A stretch of 64,000 nt of DNA from JBBQFC01 sp038321615 (GCA_038321615.1 JBBQFC010000013.1:3170-67169); one strand, 5' to 3'. Positions 52,236-61,906 are shown, counted from the first letter of the stretch. Numbers and translations: made by a program. Notes: a model not told the origin generated them from the sequence alone.

Positions 52236-53786
52236 TTAGTCGATATTGAATTTTATTCCTTGTGCTAAGGGCAAGGTATCACTGTAATTTATGGTGTTGG
52301 TTTGCCGTCGCATATATATCTTCCAAGCGTCACTACCGGATTCTCTACCTCCTCCAGTCTCCTTTTCTCCACCAAAAGCGCCTCCGATTTCAGCACCGGA
52401 AGTACCAATATTTACGTTTGCGATTCCACAATCGGAGCCGATCTGGGAAAGAAATAGCTCACTCTCCTGAATGTTGTTGGTAATGATAGATGATGAAAGA
52501 CCTTGTACTACGTTATTCTGAAGGGCAATTGCTTCTTGAATAGTGTTGTATTTCATAAGGTACAAGATGGGAGCAAATGTTTCATGTTGAACAATAGGCA
52601 TATCATTTGCGACTTCGGCTATAGCGGGTTTTACGTAGCAGCCGCTTTCATAGCCATCACCAGTGAGAACGCTACCTGTCACTATAATATTACCGCCCTG
52701 TTCTTCCACAGCGGCTAGAGCTTTATTGTAGGCGGCTACTGCATCTTTATCGATGAGAGGTCCTACGTGGTTAGAGCTATCTAATGGGTTACCAATTTTT
52801 AATTGATTGTATGCCTTGATAAGTCCGTCACGTAATCGATCGTATATATCTGCGTGAACAATCACACGACGGGTACTTGTGCACCGCTGCCCAGCGGTTC
52901 CTACAGCTCCGAAGACTATGCCTGGAATTGCAATTCGAAGATCTGCTGTATTACTAATAATCATCGCATTATTGCCGCCAAGCTCTAATAAGGTTTTGCC
53001 CAAACGCGATGCTACTGTGCTTGCCACAATCTTGCCCATTCTAGTAGAACCAGTGGCTGAAATAAGCGGGACACTTTTATCTGAACTGAGGAGTTCACCT
53101 ATTTTGTAATCACCATTAATGAGACATGATATCCCTGCTGGGGCACCAAAATCTTGTATTAATTCGGCCACGATGTTTTGACAAGCTACCGCACAAAGAG
53201 GTGTTTTTTCAGATGGTTTCCATATACAAGCATCGCCGCATACCCAAGCGAGCGCAGTGTTCCATGCCCAAACAGCGACAGGGAAGTTAAATGCGGAAAT
53301 AATCCCGACTACTCCTAAAGGATGATATTGTTCGTACATGCGATGGTTGGGACGTTCGCTGTGCATGGTTAAGCCGTGGAGTTGACGGGAAAGACCAACG
53401 GCGAAATCACAGATGTCTATCATCTCTTGTACTTCACCCAAACCTTCCTGCAGGGATTTCCCCATTTCGTAACTTACTAATTCCCCGAGGGGCTGCTTCA
53501 ATTCTCGCAGTCGGGTGCCAAATTGGCGAACGAATTCACCACGTCGGGGAGCCGGCACAACTCGCCATTCCAAGAATGCTTTATGAGCTTGCTCAACGGC
53601 CATGTTGTAATCCGCTGCGGTTGCAGAAGTCACCTTTGCAATAAGTTGCCCATCGACCGGTGAGTAACTGTCAATGATCCGTCCACTACCGAAACGGTGG
53701 TTCCCAATGTAGCAACCCGGATTGGTGTCATTGATCTTGAGTGCTTCGAGAAAGTCGAGTGAACTGGTAGTAGCTGTAGCGGGCAT
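52236..53786 (-). CDS. ALDH7-type aldehyde dehydrogenase (aminoadipate-semialdehyde dehydrogenase-like)
   Basis: About 516 aa from ATG 53786. NAD-dependent aldehyde dehydrogenase with catalytic Cys in GTAGQRCTSTRR and Glu in LLELGGNNAMI, and NFPVAVWAWNTALAWVCGDACIWKPSEKTP. The C-terminal stretch NIGTSGAEIGGAFGGEKETGGGRESGSDAWKIYMRRQT is diagnostic of the ALDH7 (antiquitin) group, whose members oxidise alpha-aminoadipate semialdehyde in lysine degradation. A lysine-breakdown role is likely but no other lysine-catabolic gene is nearby. ATG 53813 would extend the protein by 9 residues. Confidence 0.92.
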   Translation of the reverse strand: MPATATTSSLDFLEALKINDTNPGCYIGNHRFGSGRIIDSYSPVDGQLIAKVTSATAADYNMAVEQAHKAFLEWRVVPAPRRGEFVRQFGTRLRELKQPLGELVSYEMGKSLQEGLGEVQEMIDICDFAVGLSRQLHGLTMHSERPNHRMYEQYHPLGVVGIISAFNFPVAVWAWNTALAWVCGDACIWKPSEKTPLCAVACQNIVAELIQDFGAPAGISCLINGDYKIGELLSSDKSVPLISATGSTRMGKIVASTVASRLGKTLLELGGNNAMIISNTADLRIAIPGIVFGAVGTAGQRCTSTRRVIVHADIYDRLRDGLIKAYNQLKIGNPLDSSNHVGPLIDKDAVAAYNKALAAVEEQGGNIIVTGSVLTGDGYESGCYVKPAIAEVANDMPIVQHETFAPILYLMKYNTIQEAIALQNNVVQGLSSSIITNNIQESELFLSQIGSDCGIANVNIGTSGAEIGGAFGGEKETGGGRESGSDAWKIYMRRQTNTINYSDTLPLAQGIKFNID

Positions 53787-53940
53787 ATTAGAATTTTGGC
53801 AAAGATAGTTCAAGCAGACGAAAGAAGAAAACGACTAAATAGCTGGATGTGAGATAATTGAGAAAATCCGATTGTAGGGAGCTTCAATGACTGGGGAGTA
53901 TCTGATGTGCGTACAGAAGCTCTGATGGATTTATGACCCA

Positions 53941-54840
53941 TTAAAATGCGTTTTTTGTAAAAACCATGACAATACTTGAATGAGTGCGCGTTCCGAACTT
54001 GGCCGAGAGGTTTGATGACAGCCCGTGGAGTATTCCGAGCAAGGGGTTTCCGGTTTTGTACCGTTCACTGAGGTTGGAAATATAGAAGGCATCATAAGGG
54101 AGACCGAATGATTTGACCTTGTGCATTCCGTGCTTATTAAATATATGTTCTAAATTTTTGGGTGAGAAGTGCCACAGATGTCGGGGAACATCAAGAGCCG
54201 CCCAATAGCTGCCATAGTGTTCGGCATCCTTGGAAGCGCTATTGGGAACGGCGATTACTATAGCGCCGCCGGAAGTGAGTTTTGATTGCAGTCGCACGAT
54301 CACATCGTTCAGGTTGGGAATATGCTCTAGAACGTGCCAGAGAGTGATACAAGCGAATGCCGTGGGAACTGTTGTGAATTCAGATAGTGGTTGGAGATGA
54401 AGACCCTTTTTCTGGGCATTTTGCCTCGCATTTTCGTCTGGCTCGAAACCGATGATCGGTGTGCTTCTGGATTTTATATATGCTACGAATGATCCGTCCC
54501 CTGCTCCGTAGTCACACCATGTTCCACGTGGAACTATATCAATGAGTTTCCTGAATTTGTAGCTATTGTTGAATAATTTTACCAAACGATAGAGATTATC
54601 CCTGAATGACGGTTTAAATTTCCCGTGCGAAATATAATTAGCCGAGTCGTAGTACTCAGAAATTGTTTCATCTGACGGCCTAGGGGTTGTTATGCCCAGG
54701 TCGCATTTTGAGCAGACAGATATATTGAATTCTTGTTGCGAATAGTAATGATCTTTTGCTTTAATTCTGGGTATGATGGATGCGTTGTCGCAGACAGGAC
54801 AACGGAGGATATCTACTGGTTTTTGTTTCACGTGGAACAA
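53941..54840 (-). CDS. Class I SAM-dependent methyltransferase with N-terminal zinc ribbon
   Basis: 299 aa. N-terminal CxxC pairs (RCPVCDNAS and CSKCDLGITTPRP) form a zinc ribbon; then a Methyltransf_23 domain with WCDYGAGDGSFVAYI (motif I), IIGFEPDE and CITLWHVLEHIPNLNDV. The architecture is common near polysaccharide and lipid-modification genes, but the substrate is unknown. Start TTG 54840 is 1 bp from the mnmG stop, and its first codons (MFHVKQ) are part of a parS-like site, so coding and chromosome-segregation signals overlap. A second such site lies within the gene. Confidence 0.88.
   Translation of the reverse strand: MFHVKQKPVDILRCPVCDNASIIPRIKAKDHYYSQQEFNISVCSKCDLGITTPRPSDETISEYYDSANYISHGKFKPSFRDNLYRLVKLFNNSYKFRKLIDIVPRGTWCDYGAGDGSFVAYIKSRSTPIIGFEPDENARQNAQKKGLHLQPLSEFTTVPTAFACITLWHVLEHIPNLNDVIVRLQSKLTSGGAIVIAVPNSASKDAEHYGSYWAALDVPRHLWHFSPKNLEHIFNKHGMHKVKSFGLPYDAFYISNLSERYKTGNPLLGILHGLSSNLSAKFGTRTHSSIVMVFTKNAF
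54520..54535. promoter_or_regulatory. Second parS-like site inside the methyltransferase gene
   Basis: TGTTCCACGTGGAACT contains the perfect 14-bp palindrome GTTCCACGTGGAAC and differs from the parS consensus at one end base only. It lies 289 bp from the site at 54824, within codons for VPRGT. Confidence 0.65.
54824..54839. promoter_or_regulatory. parS-like ParB-binding site
   Basis: TGTTTCACGTGGAACA, matching the widely conserved parS consensus TGTTnCACGTGnAACA at every fixed position. It spans the start of the methyltransferase gene immediately after mnmG. Confidence 0.75.
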
Positions 54841-54841
54841 T

Positions 54842-56728
54842 TTAACGACCCAGATGAACCATCAGCACGGCGAGATCGGCAGGCGAAACGCCGCTTATTC
54901 GGGAAGCCTGACCGATGCTCGTGGGTTTAAGGGCAGTAAGTTTTTGACGTGCCTCCGAGCTTAATGACGAGATTCCTGTGTAATTGAAATCATCTTTGAG
55001 ACGAAGACCGTCTAGGCGTTTGAGTTTGTTTACCATCTCAAATTCCTTATCAATATAACCTGTGTATTTGGCGTGAATCTCTATTCCCTCCGTGATTTCT
55101 GCCATGAACAGGGCGGACTCTCCGGCGGACATTGAGTTTAAAAACATCGTCAATTCAGTTGAACTTTCGACAACGTCAAGAATGGTAATTTGCGGCCTGG
55201 CAAGTAAGGAGTATGCCTTAATCTGTTGTGATATAGGCGCAGATTGGCGTTCTACTAAGCGCTCGTTGATTTCAATTGGCGTTATCCCAGTACGCTTTAA
55301 ATGCGCTGTGATATCTGCTCCCATCCCAACCTTTTTTTCTAGCAGTTTCATTCGTTCAAGCGTTGCCAAACCGATGGCGAACGACAGGGGTGTCAAGCGT
55401 TGATCTGCATTGTCTTGTCTAAGCAAAATCCGGTGTTCGGCACGAGAAGTAAACATGCGATAAGGCTCATCCGTTCCTTTCGTAATAAGATCGTCAATAA
55501 GCACCCCGATGTATGCATCACTCCTGCTAAGCACAAAAGGAGCTGCTCCTTTTATGCCCAAGGCGGCATTTATACCGGCCATCAGCCCTTGAGCAGCTGC
55601 TTCTTCGTAACCAGTGGTTCCATTAATCTGTCCGGCAAAATACAATCCGGGAACCAGTTTAGTTTCCAACGTGTGCTTTAGCTGCGTTGGAGGGAAGTAA
55701 TCGTACTCTATAGCATATCCAGGCCTGAACATTTTAACCTGTTCGAGTCCGGGAATGGTTTTGAGCGCTTTCATCTGCACATCCTCGGGAAGGCTTGAAC
55801 TAAATCCGTTTAAGTATATTTCGATTGTTTCTCGACCTTCGGGTTCAATGAAAAGTTGATGCCGGTCCCGTTCCGCAAAGCGATCGATTTTATCTTCGAT
55901 CGATGGGCAATAGCGTGGACCAATACCTTCTATTCGGCCTTGAAACATTGGGGAACGATCGAACCCGGTTCGCAATATCGAATGGGTTTCTTCATTTGTA
56001 TAGGTAATATGGCAAGGCAACTGATTGGCAATGGCGTTACCAGGCATGAAGGAAAACTTCGAAGGATTTTCGTCGCCGTGCTGAATCTCCGTTTTGGAAT
56101 AATCAATGCTTCTACCGTCCAATCGTGGCGGGGTACCTGTTTTCATTCTCCCGCTGTCGAATCCAAGCTGTGCTAACTGTTCGGTAATTCCATGAGCGGC
56201 TTTCTCACCGGCTCTCCCACCACCAAAATTGTTTTCTCCTATGTGAATAAGACCATTTAAAAAGGTTCCGCTGGTAAGAATAACCTTCCGAGCGGCAATT
56301 TTAATTCCTAAACCGGTAATTACACCCAGAATTACCCCTTTTTCCAACCATATTCCCTTGACCATATCTTGGAAAAAATCCACGTTAGCAGTTTGCTCAA
56401 GGCGATATCTCCATTGGTTGCCAAAGAGCACGCGATCATTTTGTGTGCGAGGACTCCACATAGCCGGTCCTTTGCTGCGATTGAGCATTCTGAATTGGAT
56501 GGCGCTAGCGTCGCTTACCAAACCACTGTAGCCACCCATGGCGTCGATCTCCCGAATTATCTGACCCTTGGCTACCCCTCCCATTGCTGGGTTGCAGGAC
56601 ATTTGGCCGATGGTGTTCATGTTCATGGTGACAAGCAGAACACTCGCGCCCAAGTTGGCCGCTGCTGCAGCCGCTTCGTTTCCGGCATGGCCTGCACCTA
56701 CTACAATTATGTCGTATTCCGGAAGCAT
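54842..56728 (-). CDS. mnmG: tRNA uridine-5-carboxymethylaminomethyl modification enzyme MnmG (GidA)
   Basis: With MnmE, installs the carboxymethylaminomethyl group on wobble U34 of several tRNAs, using FAD. 628 aa. FAD motif VVGAGHAGNEAAAAAANLGA at the N-terminus, CNPAMGGVAKGQIIREIDAMGG, and the C-terminal tRNA-binding part with GIQIHAKYTGYIDKE-type sequence (EGIEIHAKYTGYI) and FNYTGISSLSSEARQKL. In many bacteria this gene lies close to the replication origin and to parS, which fits the sites next door. ybeY lies 14 bp upstream. Confidence 0.97.
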   Translation of the reverse strand: MLPEYDIIVVGAGHAGNEAAAAAANLGASVLLVTMNMNTIGQMSCNPAMGGVAKGQIIREIDAMGGYSGLVSDASAIQFRMLNRSKGPAMWSPRTQNDRVLFGNQWRYRLEQTANVDFFQDMVKGIWLEKGVILGVITGLGIKIAARKVILTSGTFLNGLIHIGENNFGGGRAGEKAAHGITEQLAQLGFDSGRMKTGTPPRLDGRSIDYSKTEIQHGDENPSKFSFMPGNAIANQLPCHITYTNEETHSILRTGFDRSPMFQGRIEGIGPRYCPSIEDKIDRFAERDRHQLFIEPEGRETIEIYLNGFSSSLPEDVQMKALKTIPGLEQVKMFRPGYAIEYDYFPPTQLKHTLETKLVPGLYFAGQINGTTGYEEAAAQGLMAGINAALGIKGAAPFVLSRSDAYIGVLIDDLITKGTDEPYRMFTSRAEHRILLRQDNADQRLTPLSFAIGLATLERMKLLEKKVGMGADITAHLKRTGITPIEINERLVERQSAPISQQIKAYSLLARPQITILDVVESSTELTMFLNSMSAGESALFMAEITEGIEIHAKYTGYIDKEFEMVNKLKRLDGLRLKDDFNYTGISSLSSEARQKLTALKPTSIGQASRISGVSPADLAVLMVHLGR

Positions 56729-56742
56729 TTTGGGTGTCTGGA

Positions 56743-57162
56743 TTAGAGGAAGGAGCGCAAAGATAAATATTTATCTTCTGCAGATCGCATGATGGCCTTT
56801 GCTGTAGGCGTACTGTCTTGATAACCACACAAATGGAGTGCTCCGTGAATCATTACTCTATGAAGCTCATCAATAAGTTTTACTTCATAAGCTTTAGCAT
56901 TTTCGCGAACGCGCTCTAAGCTTAAATATATGTCGCCGGCCACACCGTCTGGATTCTCGAAAGGGAAGGTAATAACGTCGGTTAAAGTGCTGTGATTTAG
57001 ATATTTTTGGTTCATTTTAAATAAGAAGCCATCACTGGTTAAAACAATGTTGATAGCTTTAAATTTCAAACCTTCCTTTTCAACTGCATTCCTAATCCAA
57101 GTACTGAGGGCGCGCTTATGACGAAGGCGGTAGGATATATCTTCCTGATGGAAAAAAACCAA
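56743..57162 (-). CDS. ybeY: Endoribonuclease YbeY, Bacteroidota-type metal site
   Basis: A metal-dependent RNase for 16S rRNA maturation and ribosome quality control. 139 aa. The zinc site is HGALHLCGYQD: His106 and His110 are present but the third His of the usual HGxLHLxGYDH motif is Asp116. I recall the same GYKD/GYQD form in other Bacteroidota, so it is probably a lineage variant, not a defect. TLTDVITFPFE is also typical. ATG 57162, 15 bp after the RsbW-like gene. Confidence 0.93.
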   Translation of the reverse strand: MVFFHQEDISYRLRHKRALSTWIRNAVEKEGLKFKAINIVLTSDGFLFKMNQKYLNHSTLTDVITFPFENPDGVAGDIYLSLERVRENAKAYEVKLIDELHRVMIHGALHLCGYQDSTPTAKAIMRSAEDKYLSLRSFL

Positions 57163-57177
57163 ATCCTAAATGATTCT

Positions 57178-57591
57178 TTAAACGGCAATAGGCTTGGAAA
57201 GATTCTCGAAAGAGATCTCAACAACCCGACCACCGTCTTGAAAATCAATAGAGTCGCTCAAATGCTTCATAAGGAAAACACCGCGTCCGTTTGGTCGCTC
57301 CAAATTTTCCGGTGAAGTAGGATCGGGTAGATTGTCATAATCGAAGCCGGGGCCTTCATCCTCTATTCTGAAAAAGAATCGATCGTTGGAGCATTCGTGA
57401 AGCACCGAAACAATCTTGGACGCGTCTTGCTTATTACCGTGATATATGGCGTTGTTCACAGCCTCCGTGAGGGCAATAAGAATATTGCCGTAGTGCTCCT
57501 CCTGCACATTATGCTTCTCGCAAAGATTATCAATCAGGCGTTCGATAATCGTGATGTTTTCACCCTGAGCGGGAAAAGTTATGGTCTCCAT
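57178..57591 (-). CDS. RsbW-like anti-sigma-factor-type serine kinase
   Basis: 137 aa, a single GHKL ATPase domain of the RsbW/SpoIIAB kind: N box ILIALTEAVNNAIYHGN, G1 box IEDEGPGFDYDNLPDP and G2 RGVFLMKHLSD. Such kinases phosphorylate a STAS-domain antagonist or hold a sigma factor; the SpoIIE-domain phosphatase at 39177 would be the opposing enzyme. No STAS protein is encoded in the window, so the pathway is incomplete here. Located between DUF4175 and ybeY, a conserved arrangement in Bacteroidota as I recall. Confidence 0.9.
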   Translation of the reverse strand: METITFPAQGENITIIERLIDNLCEKHNVQEEHYGNILIALTEAVNNAIYHGNKQDASKIVSVLHECSNDRFFFRIEDEGPGFDYDNLPDPTSPENLERPNGRGVFLMKHLSDSIDFQDGGRVVEISFENLSKPIAV

Positions 57592-57612
57592 TGGCGGTGT
57601 TTGGGTGCGGCG

Positions 57613-60600
57613 CTATTGCGTTCGGTCTTCAAAATTAAGAAAATATTCATTTACCCGAGTTTTGTAATAAGGTTTCAGATCGGGTGGAAGTGTTCTGAGC
57701 AGCTCAATCTCTCTCGCTTTCTTTAGGTTATACTCTTCGTACTTCTGCGGCGATACGGGTTCAAAGGCGCGTGGTTGGTTGCTCTCACGTTTATCGTCAT
57801 ACTCCCGCTCACGCTGTGCTTTTTCGGACTCCAATAGGCGGGTAAGTATTTCCTCTTGTCGACGCATCGTTTCGCGCGTAATGTCTTGATTTACGAGATC
57901 TCGTTCGTTTTTTTCCATCTGTTCCGCAATCTCTTCCAATCCCTTTCCTTCACCTTTCCCTTTTTCATTTAGTTCACGCGACATTCGTTCTATTTCTTTT
58001 CTGATAGCGGCTTGCTCCGCTGCCATTTGGGCTATTTCCTTGCTCATACCCTGGTTGCCCATACCAGGCTTTGATCCACCGGGGGATTTGCCTTTCTCGA
58101 GCTCCTTTTTCATTTTCTCGAGCTTTTTACCCATCTCGTCCTGCATCTTGCCCATTTTTCCATCTGATGGCTTCGATCCGCTGCCACCCGGATTTTCGCA
58201 ATTGCCTTTCCCCGGCATTTGATTGGCCATTGCTTCTTGCATCTGCTGCAGCGCCTCGTCTAGCAGCAGAGCGAGATTGTTGTACGAAGTCATGACGTAC
58301 TGCTGCCTGGCGCTTGCATTGGCCGTCATTCTTTCGCCTATTTCTGAAATGGCTTGGGCGATATTGGCATTAACAAGACCTATTTCTCGATTTACAGCAC
58401 TGCTGATTTGCGGCACGCGTTTGCTCAAAGCAAATAGTGAATCTTCGACCATTTTACTGTCGCCTTCCAATTTCTTTTGGCGCTGACCTAACTCAACATA
58501 TCCTGGATCATCTCGACCAGTTTGACGCAGATTTTCCATAATGTCTTCCTGGTCAAATGACAGTTGAATGAGATTTTCAAGCAAAGCGCGCAGCGCATCC
58601 ATATCTTCTTCTTGCTTTTGCGATTGCTGTCCTGCCATAGCTGACTTCATTCCTTCCGCCATTTTTTGCATTTCCTGCGCTGCACTTTTTTGACTTTCTG
58701 AAGCTTTCTTGTTCTTCTTCTGATCGAGTTGTTCGGAAGATTTTTCCATCTCCTCTTGTATTTTTTCTTCCGATTTTTCAGTATCGGGCATGTTATTTGG
58801 GCTTTCTAATTCTTCATTCTGTTTCTCGAGTTCATCAAGTTCTTTTTGGAGTTCTTCGAATTTTTCATTGAGCTCTTCTTGTTTCTCTTTGAGTTCTTCT
58901 GAATTGGTTTTGTCTTTTTCGGAATCTTTACTAAGCTTTTCTTGGTCTTCGGCCAATTTCTCGAGCTTCTCCAAAGATTCTTCAAATTGTTTTTCAAACT
59001 CTAATTGCTTGAAGAGTTCCAGGGTGCGATCGAGGTCTTTTTCCAAGTCTTTATTGTCCAATTGAAGTTTTTCCAACTCTTCGCGAATTTTATCTTGATC
59101 AAGCTCCTTTATGAGTTTTTCAAGCTCTTCATACATTTTCTTCATCTCATCGCTCATTAACTCATCAAAGAGTTTGTCGATTTGGCGCTGCTTCTCTAGG
59201 ATCCGCTCGTCAAATTCGGAGTACTTCTCCTGCTGATACTGCGATTTCTTGCGCTCTTGCTGAAGACTTTCCACTTCACGTTGGAGGCTCTTTTGATTAT
59301 TTATGGCGTTTTCAATACGCTGCTTGTCTTGCCAGGACATTTCATTTTTTTGGAGAATAGTCTTATTAATATCTTTCAGTTCTTTTTGAAGCTCGGCAGC
59401 TTTCTTGATAGTCTCTTCGAGCTTGTCTTTTACGTCTTCTGCCGAATCTTTTCGAGCCTTATCCAGTTCATCAGTGGTCGGTGCCGCATAGGTTGCTCTG
59501 GCGCTGCGCGATGATTTAGATCCGTTTACGCCATCGTTGTCCCAAACTTCAAAAAAATATTCCACTTTATCGCCCGGTTTTAAGCCAAGCGAGCCAAAAT
59601 CAGCGAAGTGGTAGAAATCTTGGGCTTCTTTGCCTTGCAGGGAAACGGGCAGAGCTTTCGATTCAGATGTCCCGTCAGCACGGCTCAACAAATAGTTGAA
59701 TGTCAAGCTTTTGAGACCGTGATCGTCGCTTACAGACCCGCCAAAATAAATTTTGTCATTTTGCAGCGAATCGCGTGATTCTTGAGCTGAGATGCGCGGG
59801 AAAGCATCTTTTGTAACATCGATTTGGTAGGCCATTGTATCCTTTCCACCAATAATGCTATTAGTCGCAGCTAAGCGATATACCATGCTGTTTCCTATTG
59901 ATCTTTGAAAACTGAATTGATTGGTGGAAGCAGGTCTCAATGCAACAGACGTGTCGCCAAAAGCTAGCAAAAGTGATTCAGTATTTTGTGTGGCAAAAGT
60001 CCATTTTACCCGTGTTCCTTCCGGTATTTGGATATTCCCGCCATTACTCACGTTTTGGTCGGGCAAGTCGAGATATTCCGGGAAATGGAGAGACATCTCA
60101 AATCGGAGAACCGAAGGAGTGGGAAGTACAGAAAGGATTTGGATTGCGCTATTAAAACCATCGGCTGTCATCCGGAATGGAATGTCATTTCGCACCGAGC
60201 GGAAGGTGTAAGCAAAATCGCCATTTTCATTTTTTTTCATTCGGAAGAACTTTCCATCCAACTCCAAATTCATTTCAGATGGGCGGTATTCGCCATCAGT
60301 GGAAGCAATTAGTTGAAAGTTTTCGTTAAGGCCAGCTTTCAACTCATCATTGAGCACGATAAACTTGAAAGGTGCTTCCTCAATAAATTCGCGATTGAAG
60401 GATACAATTCTTTGGGTTCCATCCTTCAATATGGCAGGAGCCACAAAAAGCAATATAGCACCGAGGCCAAGCGGGATTAATGCATAGGGTAAATACCGCT
60501 TATTTTCTTTGAAATCAACAGCTGAAGTAAATGGAATGGGCTGTAGCTGCGCAATCCGTTGGTCAATACTTGCCAAAATGAGTGTGGAGTCGGCTTTTTG

Positions 60601-60957
60601 AGATTGTTGAACCCTTAATTGAATGGTATTGAGAAGCTTATCGTCGACGTCATGGAAATGTTTTCCAATAATTTTAGCGGCTTCTGCGTGGTTTAATCCT
60701 TTGCGCAGCTTGAAAAGCTTGAAAGCAGGAACAAGGATAAAGCGGGTAAATACGAATCCGTAGACACCTAAAGTACCGAAGAATAGAACGGCTCTCAAAC
60801 CTGAAGAAAAGCGACCGTAATACTCTAATACCGATGTGATCAGGATAGACGCAAGGCCAATAGCCACAAAATAAAGTATGCCTCGGATAATTTGGTTGAG
60901 GTAATATTTGCGGATAAAGGCATCTAACTTCTCAAGAAGTTGTTCATACGTTTTCAT
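57613..60957 (-). CDS. DUF4175-family envelope protein with long coiled coils
   Basis: About 1114 aa from ATG 60957. Three membrane helices in the first ~190 residues (IRGILYFVAIGLASILITSV, AVLFFGTLGVYGFVFTRFIL, YALIPLGLGAILLFVAPAIL), then an extracytoplasmic region of beta-rich segments to about residue 500, and ~450 residues of very charged coiled coil (long runs of Glu/Lys/Gln between about 500 and 800). The C-terminal part has Met/Gly-rich stretches and another coiled coil. Recognised as the Bacteroidota DUF4175 family; function unknown. It sits upstream of the RsbW-like gene and downstream of an RlmI-like gene, all one direction. Confidence 0.9.
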   Translation of the reverse strand: MKTYEQLLEKLDAFIRKYYLNQIIRGILYFVAIGLASILITSVLEYYGRFSSGLRAVLFFGTLGVYGFVFTRFILVPAFKLFKLRKGLNHAEAAKIIGKHFHDVDDKLLNTIQLRVQQSQKADSTLILASIDQRIAQLQPIPFTSAVDFKENKRYLPYALIPLGLGAILLFVAPAILKDGTQRIVSFNREFIEEAPFKFIVLNDELKAGLNENFQLIASTDGEYRPSEMNLELDGKFFRMKKNENGDFAYTFRSVRNDIPFRMTADGFNSAIQILSVLPTPSVLRFEMSLHFPEYLDLPDQNVSNGGNIQIPEGTRVKWTFATQNTESLLLAFGDTSVALRPASTNQFSFQRSIGNSMVYRLAATNSIIGGKDTMAYQIDVTKDAFPRISAQESRDSLQNDKIYFGGSVSDDHGLKSLTFNYLLSRADGTSESKALPVSLQGKEAQDFYHFADFGSLGLKPGDKVEYFFEVWDNDGVNGSKSSRSARATYAAPTTDELDKARKDSAEDVKDKLEETIKKAAELQKELKDINKTILQKNEMSWQDKQRIENAINNQKSLQREVESLQQERKKSQYQQEKYSEFDERILEKQRQIDKLFDELMSDEMKKMYEELEKLIKELDQDKIREELEKLQLDNKDLEKDLDRTLELFKQLEFEKQFEESLEKLEKLAEDQEKLSKDSEKDKTNSEELKEKQEELNEKFEELQKELDELEKQNEELESPNNMPDTEKSEEKIQEEMEKSSEQLDQKKNKKASESQKSAAQEMQKMAEGMKSAMAGQQSQKQEEDMDALRALLENLIQLSFDQEDIMENLRQTGRDDPGYVELGQRQKKLEGDSKMVEDSLFALSKRVPQISSAVNREIGLVNANIAQAISEIGERMTANASARQQYVMTSYNNLALLLDEALQQMQEAMANQMPGKGNCENPGGSGSKPSDGKMGKMQDEMGKKLEKMKKELEKGKSPGGSKPGMGNQGMSKEIAQMAAEQAAIRKEIERMSRELNEKGKGEGKGLEEIAEQMEKNERDLVNQDITRETMRRQEEILTRLLESEKAQREREYDDKRESNQPRAFEPVSPQKYEEYNLKKAREIELLRTLPPDLKPYYKTRVNEYFLNFEDRTQ

Positions 60958-61014
60958 AGCATTAAGGTACGGCAATAGAAATCCTATCGCACGAGCCATC
61001 GAAGTTAAGGATTG

Positions 61015-61863
61015 TTAAGCTCTGTTTGAGAGCCCTGCATGAAGAAAATTGCTCAGCTCCAAAATCGAACCGCTTCGGGACACGATTTCTAATGTACCTT
61101 CATCTTGTACCAAAAAGCCTGCGGATTGCACTATTTGGCGTTGGCCACTTAAGCTGAGTTTTGGCGAGTAAGTGTTGAGGGTAAGCCTACCTTCCGGCGA
61201 AAGAATTTTTGCGCACAATTCGAGAAGCTGCGGAAGCTGAATTTCTAATTTCCAAATTTCACCCTTCGTTCCCCGTCCAAATACGGGTGGATCAAGCAGA
61301 ATATGGTCATACTTATTTCCCCTATTCGCTTCGCGATTCACGAATTTTAATGCATCTTCGACTACCCAATGGATGGTGTTAAGGCCATTCAATTCGGCAT
61401 TGCGCTTTGCGACCTTCATGATCGAACGAGAAGAATCGACGTGGAACACATCGGCTCCTTTTGCGGCAGCCACCATGCTGGCAACGCCAGTGTATGCGAA
61501 CAAATTCAACAGGCGATCGCCGGCGCGCACGTTGCGAGCGAACATTTCCCAGTGCTCGACCTGTTCGGGAAAGATTCCTACATGTTTATAATCCCGAAGA
61601 CTAAGCGCTATTTCTAAATTCAAAGAAGGTAAGCTAAGCCCGCAAAGCCATTCGGCTGAAATTTCTTCAGCGCGATCCCAAATCCCGGCGCTGCCTTGTG
61701 TTTCGATAAACGTAGCGTCTGCAAGCGCTTTCCAATCAGAACTGTCGACATTTGGGGGAGAGTCAGCGAGCACATCTGGCCGATCTAACACATATTTACC
61801 AAATCGCTCAAGCTTGCGGCCAGCGCCAAAATCTATCAATTCGTAATCGAGTTCAGCATTCAT
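61015..61863 (-). CDS. RlmI-like SAM-dependent rRNA methyltransferase family protein
   Basis: 282 aa. Rossmann-fold methyltransferase with motif I LLNLFAYTGVASMVAAAKGA, acidic loop VFHVDSSRS, and motif IV LLDPPVFGRG with a preceding VVEDALKFV, the pattern of the PF10672 group that includes RlmI and RlmK; the N-terminal PUA domain of E. coli RlmI is missing, replaced by ~80 unrelated residues. A 23S rRNA or other base-methylation role is likely but not certain. ATG 61863; 70 bp separate it from divergent gltX. Confidence 0.85.
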   Translation of the reverse strand: MNAELDYELIDFGAGRKLERFGKYVLDRPDVLADSPPNVDSSDWKALADATFIETQGSAGIWDRAEEISAEWLCGLSLPSLNLEIALSLRDYKHVGIFPEQVEHWEMFARNVRAGDRLLNLFAYTGVASMVAAAKGADVFHVDSSRSIMKVAKRNAELNGLNTIHWVVEDALKFVNREANRGNKYDHILLDPPVFGRGTKGEIWKLEIQLPQLLELCAKILSPEGRLTLNTYSPKLSLSGQRQIVQSAGFLVQDEGTLEIVSRSGSILELSNFLHAGLSNRA

Positions 61864-61906
61864 GTGCGCAAATATAGCTGGGGCGGATGGATATCTCCGA
61901 TTCCGC

